A model generated the notes under the pieces. That model saw nothing but the letters and a program-made list of their open reading frames with translations, was not told the DNA's origin and searched no databases. Of a stretch of DNA of 64,000 nt, positions 26,201 to 34,946 are shown one piece after another. The translations under genes were made by a program, and so were the position numbers. The stretch spans positions 62,001 to 126,000 of the forward strand of contig NZ_JACXZS010000001.1 of NCBI RefSeq assembly GCF_014779795.1, given 5' to 3'. Every line of letters starts with the position of its first letter. The first letter of the stretch is position 1. This stretch comes from Microbacterium helvum (GTDB taxonomy: Bacteria; Actinomycetota; Actinomycetes; Actinomycetales; Microbacteriaceae).

Positions 26201-26433
26201 TGGCCGTCGTCCGCTACTTCGCCGCCGCGCAGGAGGCCACCGGGCTCGACACCGAGCGCCGCACCGAGACCACCCTCGGCGCGCTGCGCGCGGCGGTGTC
26301 GACCGCGCATCCCGGGCTCGGCGGCATCCTCCCCCGCTGCGCCGTCCTCGTCGGCGGCTCGCGCGTCTCCGACGACACGCCGCTCGGCGCCGACGACCTC
26401 GTCGACGTGCTGCCGCCCTTCGCCGGGGGCTGA
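26200..26433 (+). CDS. moaD: Molybdopterin synthase sulfur carrier subunit MoaD
   Basis: Small beta-grasp sulfur carrier, 77 residues, ending in the essential Gly-Gly (PPFAGG) that MoeB adenylates and that carries the thiocarboxylate. The start VVRYFAAAQEATG is typical. The GTG at 26200 shares one base with the TAG stop of the upstream gene (TAGTG). MoaE, its partner, is encoded convergently 95 bases away. Confidence 0.93.
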   Translation: MAVVRYFAAAQEATGLDTERRTETTLGALRAAVSTAHPGLGGILPRCAVLVGGSRVSDDTPLGADDLVDVLPPFAGG

Positions 26434-26527
26434 ATTCGGCCTTGGGGCTCGGGGCGCCGCGGCGGCCGAGTGCGCGCGACGGCCGCGCGCGCCGCTGCGG
26501 GGACCCGCGCAGCCCGCACCCGCGCCG

Positions 26528-26977
26528 TCAGCCGCCGAGGCCGAGCCAGGTGGCGGTGCCGTCGGCTTCGAGCTGACGCTTCCACACCGGCAGACCGGTC
26601 TTGATGGTCTCGATGAGCGTGCGGCACACTTCGAAGGCCTCGGCCCGATGCGCGGCGGCGACCGCGATGACCACGGCCGCATCGCCCACGGCGAGCGTGC
26701 CGACCCGGTGCGAGACCGCGACGAGCGCCCCCGACGATCCCACGGCCTCAGCCGCGAGCCGCGCGAGCGTGGCCGGCGCGTCCGGATGCGCGGAGTACTC
26801 CAGTGCCACGACCGCCTCGGCCGCGTCGGGGTCGTGGTCGCGCACACGCCCGACGAACGTCGTCACCGCACCCATGCGAGGGTCGTCGACGGCCCGCAGG
26901 TGCGCGTCGAGGTCGAGCGCCGCACCGCTGATCGCGGCCAGCCGCACGGCGCCGGCGCCGCTCTCGAAGCCTGACAT
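26528..26977 (-). CDS. moaE: Molybdopterin synthase catalytic subunit MoaE
   Basis: Catalytic subunit that, with MoaD, converts precursor Z into molybdopterin. 149 residues with the conserved blocks TTFVGRVRDHD, LEYSAHPDA, HRVGTLAVGD and the C-terminal lysine-containing IKTGLPVWKRQ. Its ATG shares one base with the mogA stop (TGATG), so it is coupled to mogA. It converges on moaD across 94 bases in which I see no clear terminator. Confidence 0.95.
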   Translation of the reverse strand: MSGFESGAGAVRLAAISGAALDLDAHLRAVDDPRMGAVTTFVGRVRDHDPDAAEAVVALEYSAHPDAPATLARLAAEAVGSSGALVAVSHRVGTLAVGDAAVVIAVAAAHRAEAFEVCRTLIETIKTGLPVWKRQLEADGTATWLGLGG

Positions 26978-27456
26978 CAGTGGTCGCCGCCTTCGAGCTG
27001 ATCGAGCACGTGCCGCGCGACCGACAGGACGACCGGCATGCCCGAGGCGACGCCCGCGGGTGAGCCCGGCAGATTCACCACCAGCACGCCGTGCGGGTCC
27101 ACGACGCCGGCGATGCCGCGGGTGAGCATGCCGGCCGGCTTCTCGGCCGCACCGCGACGGCGCAGCTCCTCGGCGAGGCCCGGCACTTCGCGGGTCACGA
27201 CGCGTGCGGTGCCCTCAGGCGTCTGGTCGCGGGGCGCGACACCCGTGCCGCCCGTGGTGATGACGAGTCCCACACCGGCGACGACGAGCGCGGTCAGCGC
27301 TCGCTCCACGCTGTCGGCGCCGTCGGGCACGATGACGGCGTCGTCGCACGCGAATCCCGCCTCGCGCAGGGCTGCCACCGCGACGGGTCCGCTGGCGTCG
27401 GATCGAGCGCCCTCGGCCGCCCGGTCCGACACGGTCACGACGGCGGCTCGGGTCAT
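26977..27456 (-). CDS. mogA: Molybdopterin adenylyltransferase MogA/MoaB
   Basis: Adenylates molybdopterin before molybdenum insertion by MoeA. 159 residues with the family motifs VVTVSDRAAEG, TTGGTGVAPRDQTPE and NLPGSPAGV. The ATG at 27456 lies seven bases after a TAGGCT box, so the transcript may be leaderless. It is first in a mogA-moaE unit. Confidence 0.93.
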   Translation of the reverse strand: MTRAAVVTVSDRAAEGARSDASGPVAVAALREAGFACDDAVIVPDGADSVERALTALVVAGVGLVITTGGTGVAPRDQTPEGTARVVTREVPGLAEELRRRGAAEKPAGMLTRGIAGVVDPHGVLVVNLPGSPAGVASGMPVVLSVARHVLDQLEGGDH

Positions 27457-27463
27457 GTTCCCC

Positions 27464-27469
27464 AGCCTA
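27464..27469 (-). promoter_or_regulatory. -10 box of a probable leaderless promoter for mogA-moaE
   Basis: TAGGCT on the minus strand, seven bases before the ATG at 27456. Confidence 0.5.
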
Positions 27470-27504
27470 GACAGGATCGGCGCCCGCGGCCGCGCCCGCG
27501 GTGG

Positions 27505-28725
27505 TCAGGCCTTCACCGGCCTTGCGTCACGCAGCATGCCCGCGACGACGAGCGCGCCCGCGGCCACGAGGATCAGCAGCCACAGACCGAGCGCATACGA
27601 GTTGGTCTCGGCGTTGTAGGTCGCGCCCATCACCAGCGGCGGGAAGTAGCCGCCGAGACCGCCCGCGGCGGCGACGACACCGGTGACGGCTCCCGCCTTG
27701 TCGGGCGGGGTGGACGGACCCACCCACGCGAACACCGCGCCCATGCCGAGGCCCATGGCTGCCGCCATGAGCAGGAACACCGTCCCCGTCAGCACGCCCT
27801 CGGGCGGCTGCTGGCCGACGACATAGGCGGCGGCGACGATGCCGGCGAGCGAGATGAGCGAGATCACCTTCGGGCCGAACTTGTCGGCCAGCACCCCGCC
27901 GATCGGGCGGGCGATCACCGCGGCCGCCGCGAACATCGCAGTCCGGGTGCCCGCGCCGACGGCATCCACATCATCCGGATAGATGGTGGTGAGGTACTTC
28001 GGCAGAAAGGTCGAGAACGCGACGAAACCACCGAAGACGATCGCGTAGAGGAATGACATCTCCCACGTGATCGGCAGCTTCAGCGCTCCGACGACCTTCG
28101 GGATGAGCGGCTGACGGCTGGCCGTCCAGGCGGGCGAGTCGCGCATCACGAACCACACCAGCGCCGCCATGGCCACCATGATCCCCGCGATCAGGAAGTG
28201 CGTCGGCAGGTAGCCGATGCTGAGCGCCAGCCGCGGGGTGAAGAACGCCGACACGGCCGTGCCGATCATGCCCATGCCGAACACGCCGGTCGCGAAGCCG
28301 CGACGCGCGGGCGCGTACCACGCGCTGGAGAACGGGATGCCGGCAGCGAAGATCGTGCCGGGGATGCCCAGCAGGAAGCCCGCGAACAGCAGCAGCGGAA
28401 AGCTCGCGATGGAGCCCGCCAGCGCCACCAGAAGCACCGCCGGCACCCCGGCCAGCAGTACGAGCGTGAACACACGGCGACCGCCGAAACGATCGGTGAA
28501 GGCGCCCACCGGCACCCGGCCCAGCGCACCGACGAGCACCGGCATCGCCAGCATGACCGAGATCTGGCCTTGGTCGAGACTCATCTCGTCGGCGTACACG
28601 CCCTGCAGCGGCGAGATCGCCATCCAGGCCCAGAACCCCACTGTGGAGGCGAGTGTCGCAAGGATGACTTGACCCAGTCCGCCCTTCAACGAGGGCTGGG
28701 TCTCGGCGTCGACAATCGTGCTCAT
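27505..28725 (-). CDS. NarK/NasA-type MFS nitrate/nitrite transporter
   Basis: Membrane transporter of 406 residues with about twelve spans. The N-terminus GFWAWMAISPL and the motif RVPVGAFTDRFGGRR match NarK-family nitrate/nitrite porters; glycine-rich segments MGLGMGAVFAWVG and GVVAAAGGLGGYFPPL are the nitrate-signature regions of helices 5 and 11. The ATG at 28725 has a GGGAG six bases upstream. No nitrate or nitrite reductase is in the window; the nearest molybdoenzyme is the upstream FdhF-like gene. Nitrate as substrate is inferred from the family. Confidence 0.88.
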   Translation of the reverse strand: MSTIVDAETQPSLKGGLGQVILATLASTVGFWAWMAISPLQGVYADEMSLDQGQISVMLAMPVLVGALGRVPVGAFTDRFGGRRVFTLVLLAGVPAVLLVALAGSIASFPLLLFAGFLLGIPGTIFAAGIPFSSAWYAPARRGFATGVFGMGMIGTAVSAFFTPRLALSIGYLPTHFLIAGIMVAMAALVWFVMRDSPAWTASRQPLIPKVVGALKLPITWEMSFLYAIVFGGFVAFSTFLPKYLTTIYPDDVDAVGAGTRTAMFAAAAVIARPIGGVLADKFGPKVISLISLAGIVAAAYVVGQQPPEGVLTGTVFLLMAAAMGLGMGAVFAWVGPSTPPDKAGAVTGVVAAAGGLGGYFPPLVMGATYNAETNSYALGLWLLILVAAGALVVAGMLRDARPVKA

Positions 28726-28823
28726 GTGGGTTCTCCCGTCGTCATGCCCGAACGTATCGGCGTGCGTGTCGGCGGCGCAATGGTCGCCGGGGCACCTCGG
28801 TGCGTCCGGAGTGACGGATGCCG

Positions 28824-31271
28824 CTACCCGGCGTCGCGGCGGCGCTCCAGCCGCACCACCACCGACTTCGACGTCGGCGTGCCCGACACGTCGGCGACCG
28901 AGTCCAGCGGCACGAGCACGTTCGTCTCGGGGTAGTACGCCGCGGCGTTGCCGCGCGGCGTCGAATACGCCACGACGCGGAACGCGTCCGCACGCCGCTC
29001 CTCGACGGCGCCGCCCGGCCCGGCCCACTCCGACACGAGGTCGACGGTGTCGCCCTCGGCGAAGCCCAGCGCGTCGATGTCGTGGGCGTTCACGAGCACG
29101 ACCCGGCGTCCGCCGTGGATGCCCCGGTAGCGGTCGTCCTTGCCGTAGATCGTGGTGTTGTACTGGTCGTGCGAGCGCAGTGTCTGCAGCAACAGCCTGC
29201 CGGGCGGGATCACGGGATACTCGAGCGGATTCACCGTGAACCGCGCGCGACCGTCCGGGGTCGCGAACGTCCGCGCGTCACGCGGCCCGTTCGGCAGATG
29301 CAGCGTGCGCCCCTTGTCGATGCGCTGCTCGTAGTCGTCGAACCCCGGGATCACGCGTTGGATGTGCGCGCGGATGAGTGCGTAGTCGCTCTCGAGCGCG
29401 GCCCAGTCGGCGTGAGGGACGTTGCGTGGATGCCGCACCCCGGTCGGGTCGGGACGCTCCGGCTCGACGGCACCGTGCTCGGGCAGCCCCCGGTCGGTCG
29501 ACGTGGTGCCGGCCGAGGGTGCCGGGGCGCCGGCATCCCCTCGCTCCCCGAAGACCAGCTCGCACAGCCGGGCGACGATCGCGACCTCGCTCAGCAGGTC
29601 GTCGGAGGGCGGGGCCAGCCGTCCGCGCGAGGAGTGGACGGCGCCCATGGAGTCTTCGACGGTGACGCGCTGCTCGCGCACCGTGCCGTCCGCGCCGGCG
29701 CGGCGGTCTCGGTCGGTGCGGCCGAGCGTGGGCAGGATGAGCGCGCGGCGCCCGGTCACGACGTGCGAGCGGTTGAGCTTCGTCGACACGTGCACGGTGA
29801 GCCCGACGTTCGCCATCCCCGCCTCGACGACGGCGGTATCGGGTGTCGCCGACACGAAGTTGCCGCCCATGCCGACGAAGACCCGGACGCGGCCGTCCCG
29901 CATCGCGCGGATGGCCTCGACGGTGTCGAAGCCGTGGGCGCGGGGCGCGGTGAACGCGAACTCGCGGTCGAGGGCCGCCAGGAAGGCCTCAGCCGGCTTC
30001 TCGTAGATGCCGACGGTGCGGTCGCCCTGCACGTTGGAGTGCCCGCGCACCGGGCACACGCCCGCGCCCGCGCGACCGATGTTGCCCTGCAGCAGCAGCA
30101 CGTTCACGACGTCACGCAGCGTCGCCACCGAGTGCTTGTGCTGCGTGAGCCCCATCGCCCAGCACACGATCGTCGCCTTCGACGTGCGCACCGCCTCGCC
30201 GACGCGGCGCAGCGCGTCTTCGGGGATGCCGGTGGCCGCCACCAGGTCGGGCCACGAGGCATCGTTCATCGCCTGCCGGTACGCCTCGAAGCCGCTCGTG
30301 TGCGCCGCGATGAACTCGTGGTCGAGCACACCGCCGGCCGCATCTTCGGCCTCGAGCAGGTGCTTGCCGATCGCCTGGAACAGCGCCTGGTCGCCGCCCA
30401 GGCGGATCTGCACGAACCCGTCGGCGAGCTGCGTGCCGCCGAAGGCGACGCCGCGCACCGTCTGCGGGTTCTCGAAGCGCAGCAGCCCGGCCTCGGGCAG
30501 CGGGTTCACCGCGATGATGGTGGCGCCCCGCTGCTTGGCCTTCTCGAGCGCCGACAGCATGCGCGGGTGGTTCGTGCCCGGGTTCTGGCCCGCGACGATC
30601 AGCAGATCGGTCTCGTGGATGTCGTCGATCGACACGGTGCCCTTGCCGATGCCGATGGTCTCGGTCAACGCCGAACCCGAGGACTCGTGGCACATGTTCG
30701 AGCAGTCCGGCAGGTTGTTCGTGCCGAGCCCGCGCACGAGCAGCTGGTACAGGAACGCCGCCTCGTTCGACGTACGGCCCGAGGTGTAGAACACCGCCTG
30801 GTCGGGGTCGTCGAGGCCGCGCAGCTCGTCGGCGACGAGCGCGAGCACGTCGTCCCACGAGATCGGCCGGTAGTGGGTCGCCCCCTCTTCGAGGACCATC
30901 GGATGCGTCAGCCGCCCTTGCTGGCCGAGCCACCAGTCGTCGTGCGCGCGCAGCTCGTCGAGCGAGTGCTCCGCGAAGAACTCCGGACCGACGCGGCGCA
31001 GCGTCGCCTCTTCGGCGACGGCCTTCGCGCCGTTCTCGCAGAACTCGGCGATGTGCCGCTTGTCCTCCTCGGGCCACGCGCACCCCGGGCAGTCGAAGCC
31101 GTCCTTCTGGTTGACGCGCAGCAGCGTCTGCGCCGAGCGCGTCACACCCATCTGCTCGTTCGCGATCTGCAGCGCGTGCAGCACCGCGGGCACGCCGACG
31201 GCGACCTTCTTGGGTCGTGTCACGCGCACGAGGGATTCGTCGATGTCCGCTGCCGGGGGCTTCGTCGCCAT
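28824..31271 (-). CDS. FdhF/YdeP family molybdopterin oxidoreductase
   Basis: Molybdenum enzyme of the DMSO reductase superfamily, 815 residues, close to the FdhF/YdeP group (formate-dehydrogenase-like; physiological substrate uncertain, YdeP is linked to acid resistance in E. coli). The N-terminal CPGCAWPEE has only a CxxC pair instead of the four-cysteine iron-sulfur motif of true FdhF. Cofactor-binding segments TSGRTSNEAAFLYQLL, NMCHESSG and GQNPGTNHPRML follow, with a molybdopterin-dinucleotide-binding C-terminus. The residue region DCSNMCHESS provides the usual metal-ligand area. The ATG at 31271 is six bases after TAGCCT. Cofactor genes on both sides probably serve it. Confidence 0.92.
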   Translation of the reverse strand: MATKPPAADIDESLVRVTRPKKVAVGVPAVLHALQIANEQMGVTRSAQTLLRVNQKDGFDCPGCAWPEEDKRHIAEFCENGAKAVAEEATLRRVGPEFFAEHSLDELRAHDDWWLGQQGRLTHPMVLEEGATHYRPISWDDVLALVADELRGLDDPDQAVFYTSGRTSNEAAFLYQLLVRGLGTNNLPDCSNMCHESSGSALTETIGIGKGTVSIDDIHETDLLIVAGQNPGTNHPRMLSALEKAKQRGATIIAVNPLPEAGLLRFENPQTVRGVAFGGTQLADGFVQIRLGGDQALFQAIGKHLLEAEDAAGGVLDHEFIAAHTSGFEAYRQAMNDASWPDLVAATGIPEDALRRVGEAVRTSKATIVCWAMGLTQHKHSVATLRDVVNVLLLQGNIGRAGAGVCPVRGHSNVQGDRTVGIYEKPAEAFLAALDREFAFTAPRAHGFDTVEAIRAMRDGRVRVFVGMGGNFVSATPDTAVVEAGMANVGLTVHVSTKLNRSHVVTGRRALILPTLGRTDRDRRAGADGTVREQRVTVEDSMGAVHSSRGRLAPPSDDLLSEVAIVARLCELVFGERGDAGAPAPSAGTTSTDRGLPEHGAVEPERPDPTGVRHPRNVPHADWAALESDYALIRAHIQRVIPGFDDYEQRIDKGRTLHLPNGPRDARTFATPDGRARFTVNPLEYPVIPPGRLLLQTLRSHDQYNTTIYGKDDRYRGIHGGRRVVLVNAHDIDALGFAEGDTVDLVSEWAGPGGAVEERRADAFRVVAYSTPRGNAAAYYPETNVLVPLDSVADVSGTPTSKSVVVRLERRRDAG

Positions 31272-31277
31272 GCCCCC

Positions 31278-31283
31278 AGGCTA
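31278..31283 (-). promoter_or_regulatory. -10 box of a probable leaderless promoter for the YdeP-like gene
   Basis: TAGCCT on the minus strand, six bases before the ATG at 31271 and 20 bases from the 61-base inverted repeat. Confidence 0.5.
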
Positions 31284-31302
31284 TGCCTCACCCGCCCCTC
31301 AG

Positions 31303-31363
31303 GTTCATTCGTCACAGATGTACGCCGATCCCCCGGTACGGCGTACATCTGTGACGGATGAAC
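31303..31363. repeat. 61-base inverted-repeat element, copy 1
   Basis: Two 25-base arms (31303-31327 and 31339-31363) with one G-T type mismatch enclose an 11-base loop. The arm begins GTTCATTCGTCACAGATG and its mirror ends CATCTGTGACGGATGAAC. The same 61-base structure recurs at 58696-58756. It lies between the end of the DUF305-like gene and the promoter of the YdeP-like gene. No flanking target duplication is visible. Confidence 0.9.
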
Positions 31364-31391
31364 GATGGGGAAGCAGGCCCGGCGACGGGGA

Positions 31392-32063
31392 TCAGGGAGC
31401 GAGCAGACCGTCGAGCGTGACAGCATCCGTCCGCGCGCGTTCGAGCACGGCCTCGGCCGACGCCTGCACATCGGGGTGCGGGTCGCCGTCGAGGATCAGG
31501 GTCACGAGGGCGGCCATGCCCGCGTTCTGGTCACGCACGAGCTCGGCGAACCGGCGCTCGGCATCGGGCGACTGCGCGTCGACGAGTCCCTGCTCGGCCG
31601 ACCACGTCGGCATGCCGGGCATCTGCGCGTGGTCAGAACCGTGACCGCCGCAGGGGCCGTCGACGGGCGGCTCGAGGGGGCGGGCCGGAGCCCACGAGAC
31701 ATACCATGCACGCAGATCGTCGAGCTCGGCGAGGTCGGCGGCCACGACGCTCTTCGCGTATGCCTCGGCGTCCGCGGCGATGCCGTCCTTGCGCAGCAGC
31801 GTCTGGGCGAGCTCCTCCTCTTTGACCCGGTAGTAGATCATGGCCTCGACGTAGCAGTAGTCGTCGGCGGTCACGGTCTCATCGACCTCTGGCGAGGGCC
31901 GGGATGCCGTCACGCCCTGCCCGTCCGTCGACGGACGCGTGCTCGGCACGGCCTCGGCCGGCGACGACTCCCCGACGGGCACGCCGAGCACCGCGAGCGT
32001 CGCACCGGCGGCGGCGGCCACGATGGCCGCCGCGAGCACGGCGACGGTCTTCGGTCTGCGCAC
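31392..32063 (-). CDS. DUF305-like secreted protein lacking the histidine pairs
   Basis: A 223-residue protein with one N-terminal hydrophobic segment (about 6-30), probably a signal anchor or signal peptide. The central GSDHAQMPGMPTWSAEQ resembles the spacer between the two DUF305 ferritin-like halves, but the usual His-His pairs are replaced (DDYCYVEAMIYY in the first half, VRDQNAGMAAL in the second). DUF305 proteins are associated with metal handling, so loss of the pairs suggests a changed role. The GTG at 32063 follows GGAAGG by about seven bases. A more ordinary DUF305 protein is at 59586-60263. Confidence 0.8.
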   Translation of the reverse strand: MRRPKTVAVLAAAIVAAAAGATLAVLGVPVGESSPAEAVPSTRPSTDGQGVTASRPSPEVDETVTADDYCYVEAMIYYRVKEEELAQTLLRKDGIAADAEAYAKSVVAADLAELDDLRAWYVSWAPARPLEPPVDGPCGGHGSDHAQMPGMPTWSAEQGLVDAQSPDAERRFAELVRDQNAGMAALVTLILDGDPHPDVQASAEAVLERARTDAVTLDGLLAP

Positions 32064-32110
32064 GCGAAGGCCTTCCGGATCGAGAGGTCGATCCGCGGTC
32101 GAGAAGGGTC

Positions 32111-34126
32111 TCAGCGCCTGCCGGTGCCGAAGATCCCGCGGATCACTCCCCCGAGGATAGTCTGCGTCGACTTGGAGTTCAGGATCTGTTCGATGGGGGA
32201 CTTCTGTGAACTGCGCGACGTGCGCGTCGTACCCGCCGTCTTCTTGAGCAGCCGCTCGTACTCCTGCTGCGCCTTCTTCTCGGCCGCCGCCGCGGCTTTG
32301 TCGGCCGCCGCCTGCTGCTTGTCGATCGCGGCCTTCTGCTTGGCGTACTCGGCGTCCGCCTTGGCCTTGGCCAGCGCCGCCTCCTCGGCCGCGGCCGCGT
32401 CGTCGGCAGCCTTCATCTTGGCGGCGAGGATCTCGCGTGCCGACTCTCGATCGATCGCGGTGCCGTACTTCGCCAGCAGCGGCGACGCCTTGACGGCGGC
32501 CTCGATCGCAGGATCCGGCGTCGGCGACATGAGGCCCTGCGGCGCCCGCAGTCGCGTCCACGCGACCGGGGTCGGCGCGCCCTTCTCGCTCATGACGGTG
32601 ACGATCGCTTCGCCGGTGCCGAGCTCCTGCAGCACGCGCTCCAGGTCGTAGCCCGACTTCGGGTAGGTGCCGACGGTGGCGCGCAGCGCCTTGGCGTCGT
32701 CGGGCGTGAAGGCGCGCAGCGCGTGCTGCACTCGCGAGCCGAGCTGGGCGAGCACGTCGGACGGCACATCCTTCGGGGTCTGCGTCACGAAGAACACGCC
32801 GACGCCCTTCGAGCGGATGAGCCGCACGGTCTGGGTGATCGCGGCGAGGAAGTCCTTCGACGCGTCCTTGAACAGCAGGTGCGCCTCGTCGAAGAAGAAC
32901 ACCAGCTTCGGCTTGTCGGCATCCCCCACCTCGGGCAGGATCTCGAACAGCTCGGCGAGCAGGTACATCAGGAACGTCGAGAACAGCGCCGGCTTGTCGA
33001 TCACTCCCGGCACCTCGAGCAGGCTGACGAAGCCGCGCCCGTCCGGCGCCGTCCGCAGGAAGTCGGTCACGGCGAACTCGGGCTCGCCGAAGAAGACATC
33101 GGCGCCGGCATCCGCGAAGGTGATCAGCTCACGCAGGATCACGCCGGCCGTCGCCGCCGACAGACCGCCGAGCTCCTTCAGCTCGGCCTTGCCCTCGGGG
33201 CTCGTGAGGTGCGTGAGCACCGCGCGCAGATCCGACAGGTCGACGAGCGCCAGCCCGTTCGCGTCGGCGTAGTGGAACACCAGCCCCAGGCTCGACTCCT
33301 GCGTGGCGTTCAGGCCCAGCACCTTGCTCAGCAGCAGCGGCCCGAAGCCCGACACCGTCGCACGTACCGGCACGCCCTTGCCGACCCCGCCGAGGGCGAA
33401 GTACTCGGTGACCGAGGCCTCGGGCTTCCAGTCCTGGCCGATCGCGCTCGTGCGCGCCAGCAGCTTGTCGTTCGGCTCGCCCGGCGTGGCGACGCCCGAC
33501 AGGTCGCCCTTGATGTCCGCCGCGAACACCGGCACGCCCTTGGCCGCGAGCTGCTCGGCCAGCCCCTGCAGCGTGCGGGTCTTTCCGGTGCCGGTCGCCC
33601 CGGCGACGAGGCCGTGACGGTTCATCATCGCGAGCGGGATGCGGATCTGCGCCTCGGCGACGGGCTCGCCGTTGACGAGCGCGCCCAGGTCGAGCGTCGT
33701 CGCCTCGAACGTGTACCCCTTCACGATCGCCGCGACCTCGTCGGCGTCCAGCGGCGCGCCTTCGGCCGGCGGGGCGGGTGTGGTGGATGCCGCCGACTCT
33801 CCGCTGCCCGGAACAGGTGCCTCTGCCGCGACAGGTGCTTCTGCGACGGTGTCGGCCTGGCCCGGCGAGGACGCCTGTTCTGGCGCGGGGGCGGGGGCCG
33901 CGGGTGCGTCTGCGGGTGCTGCGTCCCCGGCCCCTGAACTCGTCGAGGAGCCGCCGGCGCGGGCCTTCGCGGCCTCGGCCTCGGCTGCCGCGAGCGCGGC
34001 CCTGGCCTGCGCGGCCTTCAGTTGCGCCTCGGCGGCGTCGGCTTCGGCGCGCAGCCGCGCGAGCTCCGCCTCGGCGGCCGCGACGGCCGGATCTGATGCG
34101 GTGGGCTCGGGCGCAGCGGCAGTCAT
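32111..34126 (-). CDS. HerA-like ATPase, DUF853 family
   Basis: P-loop ATPase of 671 residues related to HerA/FtsK translocases (DUF853, YjgR group). An alanine-rich coiled coil (about 16-56) and a Pro/Ala-rich linker precede the ATPase: Walker A GATGTGKTRTLQ at about 176-187, DIKGDLSG, Walker B KLVFFFDEAHLLF, and QTPKDVPSDVLAQLGSR. A second coiled coil (about 555-620) ends in basic residues. The ATG at 34126 is six bases after TAGGCT. Cellular role of the family is not settled; DNA-linked function is inferred from HerA relationship. Confidence 0.9.
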   Translation of the reverse strand: MTAAAPEPTASDPAVAAAEAELARLRAEADAAEAQLKAAQARAALAAAEAEAAKARAGGSSTSSGAGDAAPADAPAAPAPAPEQASSPGQADTVAEAPVAAEAPVPGSGESAASTTPAPPAEGAPLDADEVAAIVKGYTFEATTLDLGALVNGEPVAEAQIRIPLAMMNRHGLVAGATGTGKTRTLQGLAEQLAAKGVPVFAADIKGDLSGVATPGEPNDKLLARTSAIGQDWKPEASVTEYFALGGVGKGVPVRATVSGFGPLLLSKVLGLNATQESSLGLVFHYADANGLALVDLSDLRAVLTHLTSPEGKAELKELGGLSAATAGVILRELITFADAGADVFFGEPEFAVTDFLRTAPDGRGFVSLLEVPGVIDKPALFSTFLMYLLAELFEILPEVGDADKPKLVFFFDEAHLLFKDASKDFLAAITQTVRLIRSKGVGVFFVTQTPKDVPSDVLAQLGSRVQHALRAFTPDDAKALRATVGTYPKSGYDLERVLQELGTGEAIVTVMSEKGAPTPVAWTRLRAPQGLMSPTPDPAIEAAVKASPLLAKYGTAIDRESAREILAAKMKAADDAAAAEEAALAKAKADAEYAKQKAAIDKQQAAADKAAAAAEKKAQQEYERLLKKTAGTTRTSRSSQKSPIEQILNSKSTQTILGGVIRGIFGTGRR

Positions 34127-34132
34127 GGCGTC

Positions 34133-34138
34133 AGCCTA
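34133..34138 (-). promoter_or_regulatory. -10 box of a probable leaderless promoter
   Basis: TAGGCT on the minus strand, six bases before the ATG at 34126. Confidence 0.5.
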
Positions 34139-34178
34139 GCCACGGGCCCCGGGTGGCAGCATCCGATCGTCGATCCGC

Positions 34179-34946
34179 TCAGTAGCGAAGCGCCTTGCCG
34201 CCGTCGACGACGATCTCCTGCCCCGTGACGAAACCGAAGTCGAGCGCCACGGAAGCGATCGCCTCGCCGATGTCACCGGCGTCAGCGAGCCGGCCCATCG
34301 GCACCGAGCGCGCTTCGGCCTCGAACCCGGCTCTGGCGTTCTCGGCACCGACCAGCCGCTCGTGCCAACCCGACACGACGGTCCCCGGGGCGACCGCGTT
34401 GACGCGGACGGCGGGCGCAAGCGCGACGGCCAACGCCCGGGTCAGCTGCGCCAGCCCCGCCTTGCTCACGCTGTAGGGAAGGGAGCTGCCCACCACCCGT
34501 GTCGCCGAGATCGACGACACGTTGACGATCGACCCGCCGCGGTCCTTCAGCGACTCCGCGAACGCCTGGCAGACCCAGAACGCACCCAGCAGGTTCGTCC
34601 CGAGGATCTCGTCCCACAGCTCGGGGGTGATCGCATCGAGGTCTGAGAACTCGATCTTCCTCGTGGTTCCCGCGCTGTTGACGAGGATGTCGAGCCCGCC
34701 GCTCGTGCCGATCACCTGCGAGGCGGCGCGCCGCACGGAGTCCTGGTCGGACACGTCGATTCTCAGCGGGTGCGCAGTGGCCCCGAGCGCCCGCAGCTCG
34801 ACGCCGAGGCTCCGCGCTGCGTCCTCCGATCGCGAGTAGCCGATGTGGATCTCTGCGATCCCCCGTCGCGCAAGCTCGAGGCAGGTCGCGCGTCCGATTC
34901 CCGTCGCACCACCGGTGACCAGCGCGACGCGCGCTGCGACGCTCAT
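34179..34946 (-). CDS. SDR family oxidoreductase of the catabolic locus
   Basis: NAD(P)-dependent dehydrogenase, 255 residues. Rossmann motif TGGATGIGRA at the N-terminus, NSAG (ILVNSAGTTRKIEF), catalytic Ser in VNVSSISATRV and the Tyr-Lys pair in YSVSKAGL. The sequence resembles sugar- or polyol-oxidising SDRs (gluconate-5-dehydrogenase/3-oxoacyl-reductase-like). It is the last gene of a four-gene minus-strand unit and overlaps the Gfo/Idh gene (ATGA). Substrate unknown; probably an alcohol/ketone step in the same carbohydrate pathway. Confidence 0.9.
   Translation of the reverse strand: MSVAARVALVTGGATGIGRATCLELARRGIAEIHIGYSRSEDAARSLGVELRALGATAHPLRIDVSDQDSVRRAASQVIGTSGGLDILVNSAGTTRKIEFSDLDAITPELWDEILGTNLLGAFWVCQAFAESLKDRGGSIVNVSSISATRVVGSSLPYSVSKAGLAQLTRALAVALAPAVRVNAVAPGTVVSGWHERLVGAENARAGFEAEARSVPMGRLADAGDIGEAIASVALDFGFVTGQEIVVDGGKALRY

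Noticed and set aside
26434..26527. Possible terminator between moaD and moaE
   Set aside because: The region is very GC-rich, but I could not find a long uninterrupted stem; short CG repeats alone do not support a call.
28818..31361. 847-residue open frame on the plus strand
   Set aside because: Antisense to the YdeP-like gene, which has clear molybdopterin-binding motifs; composition is that of a shadow frame.
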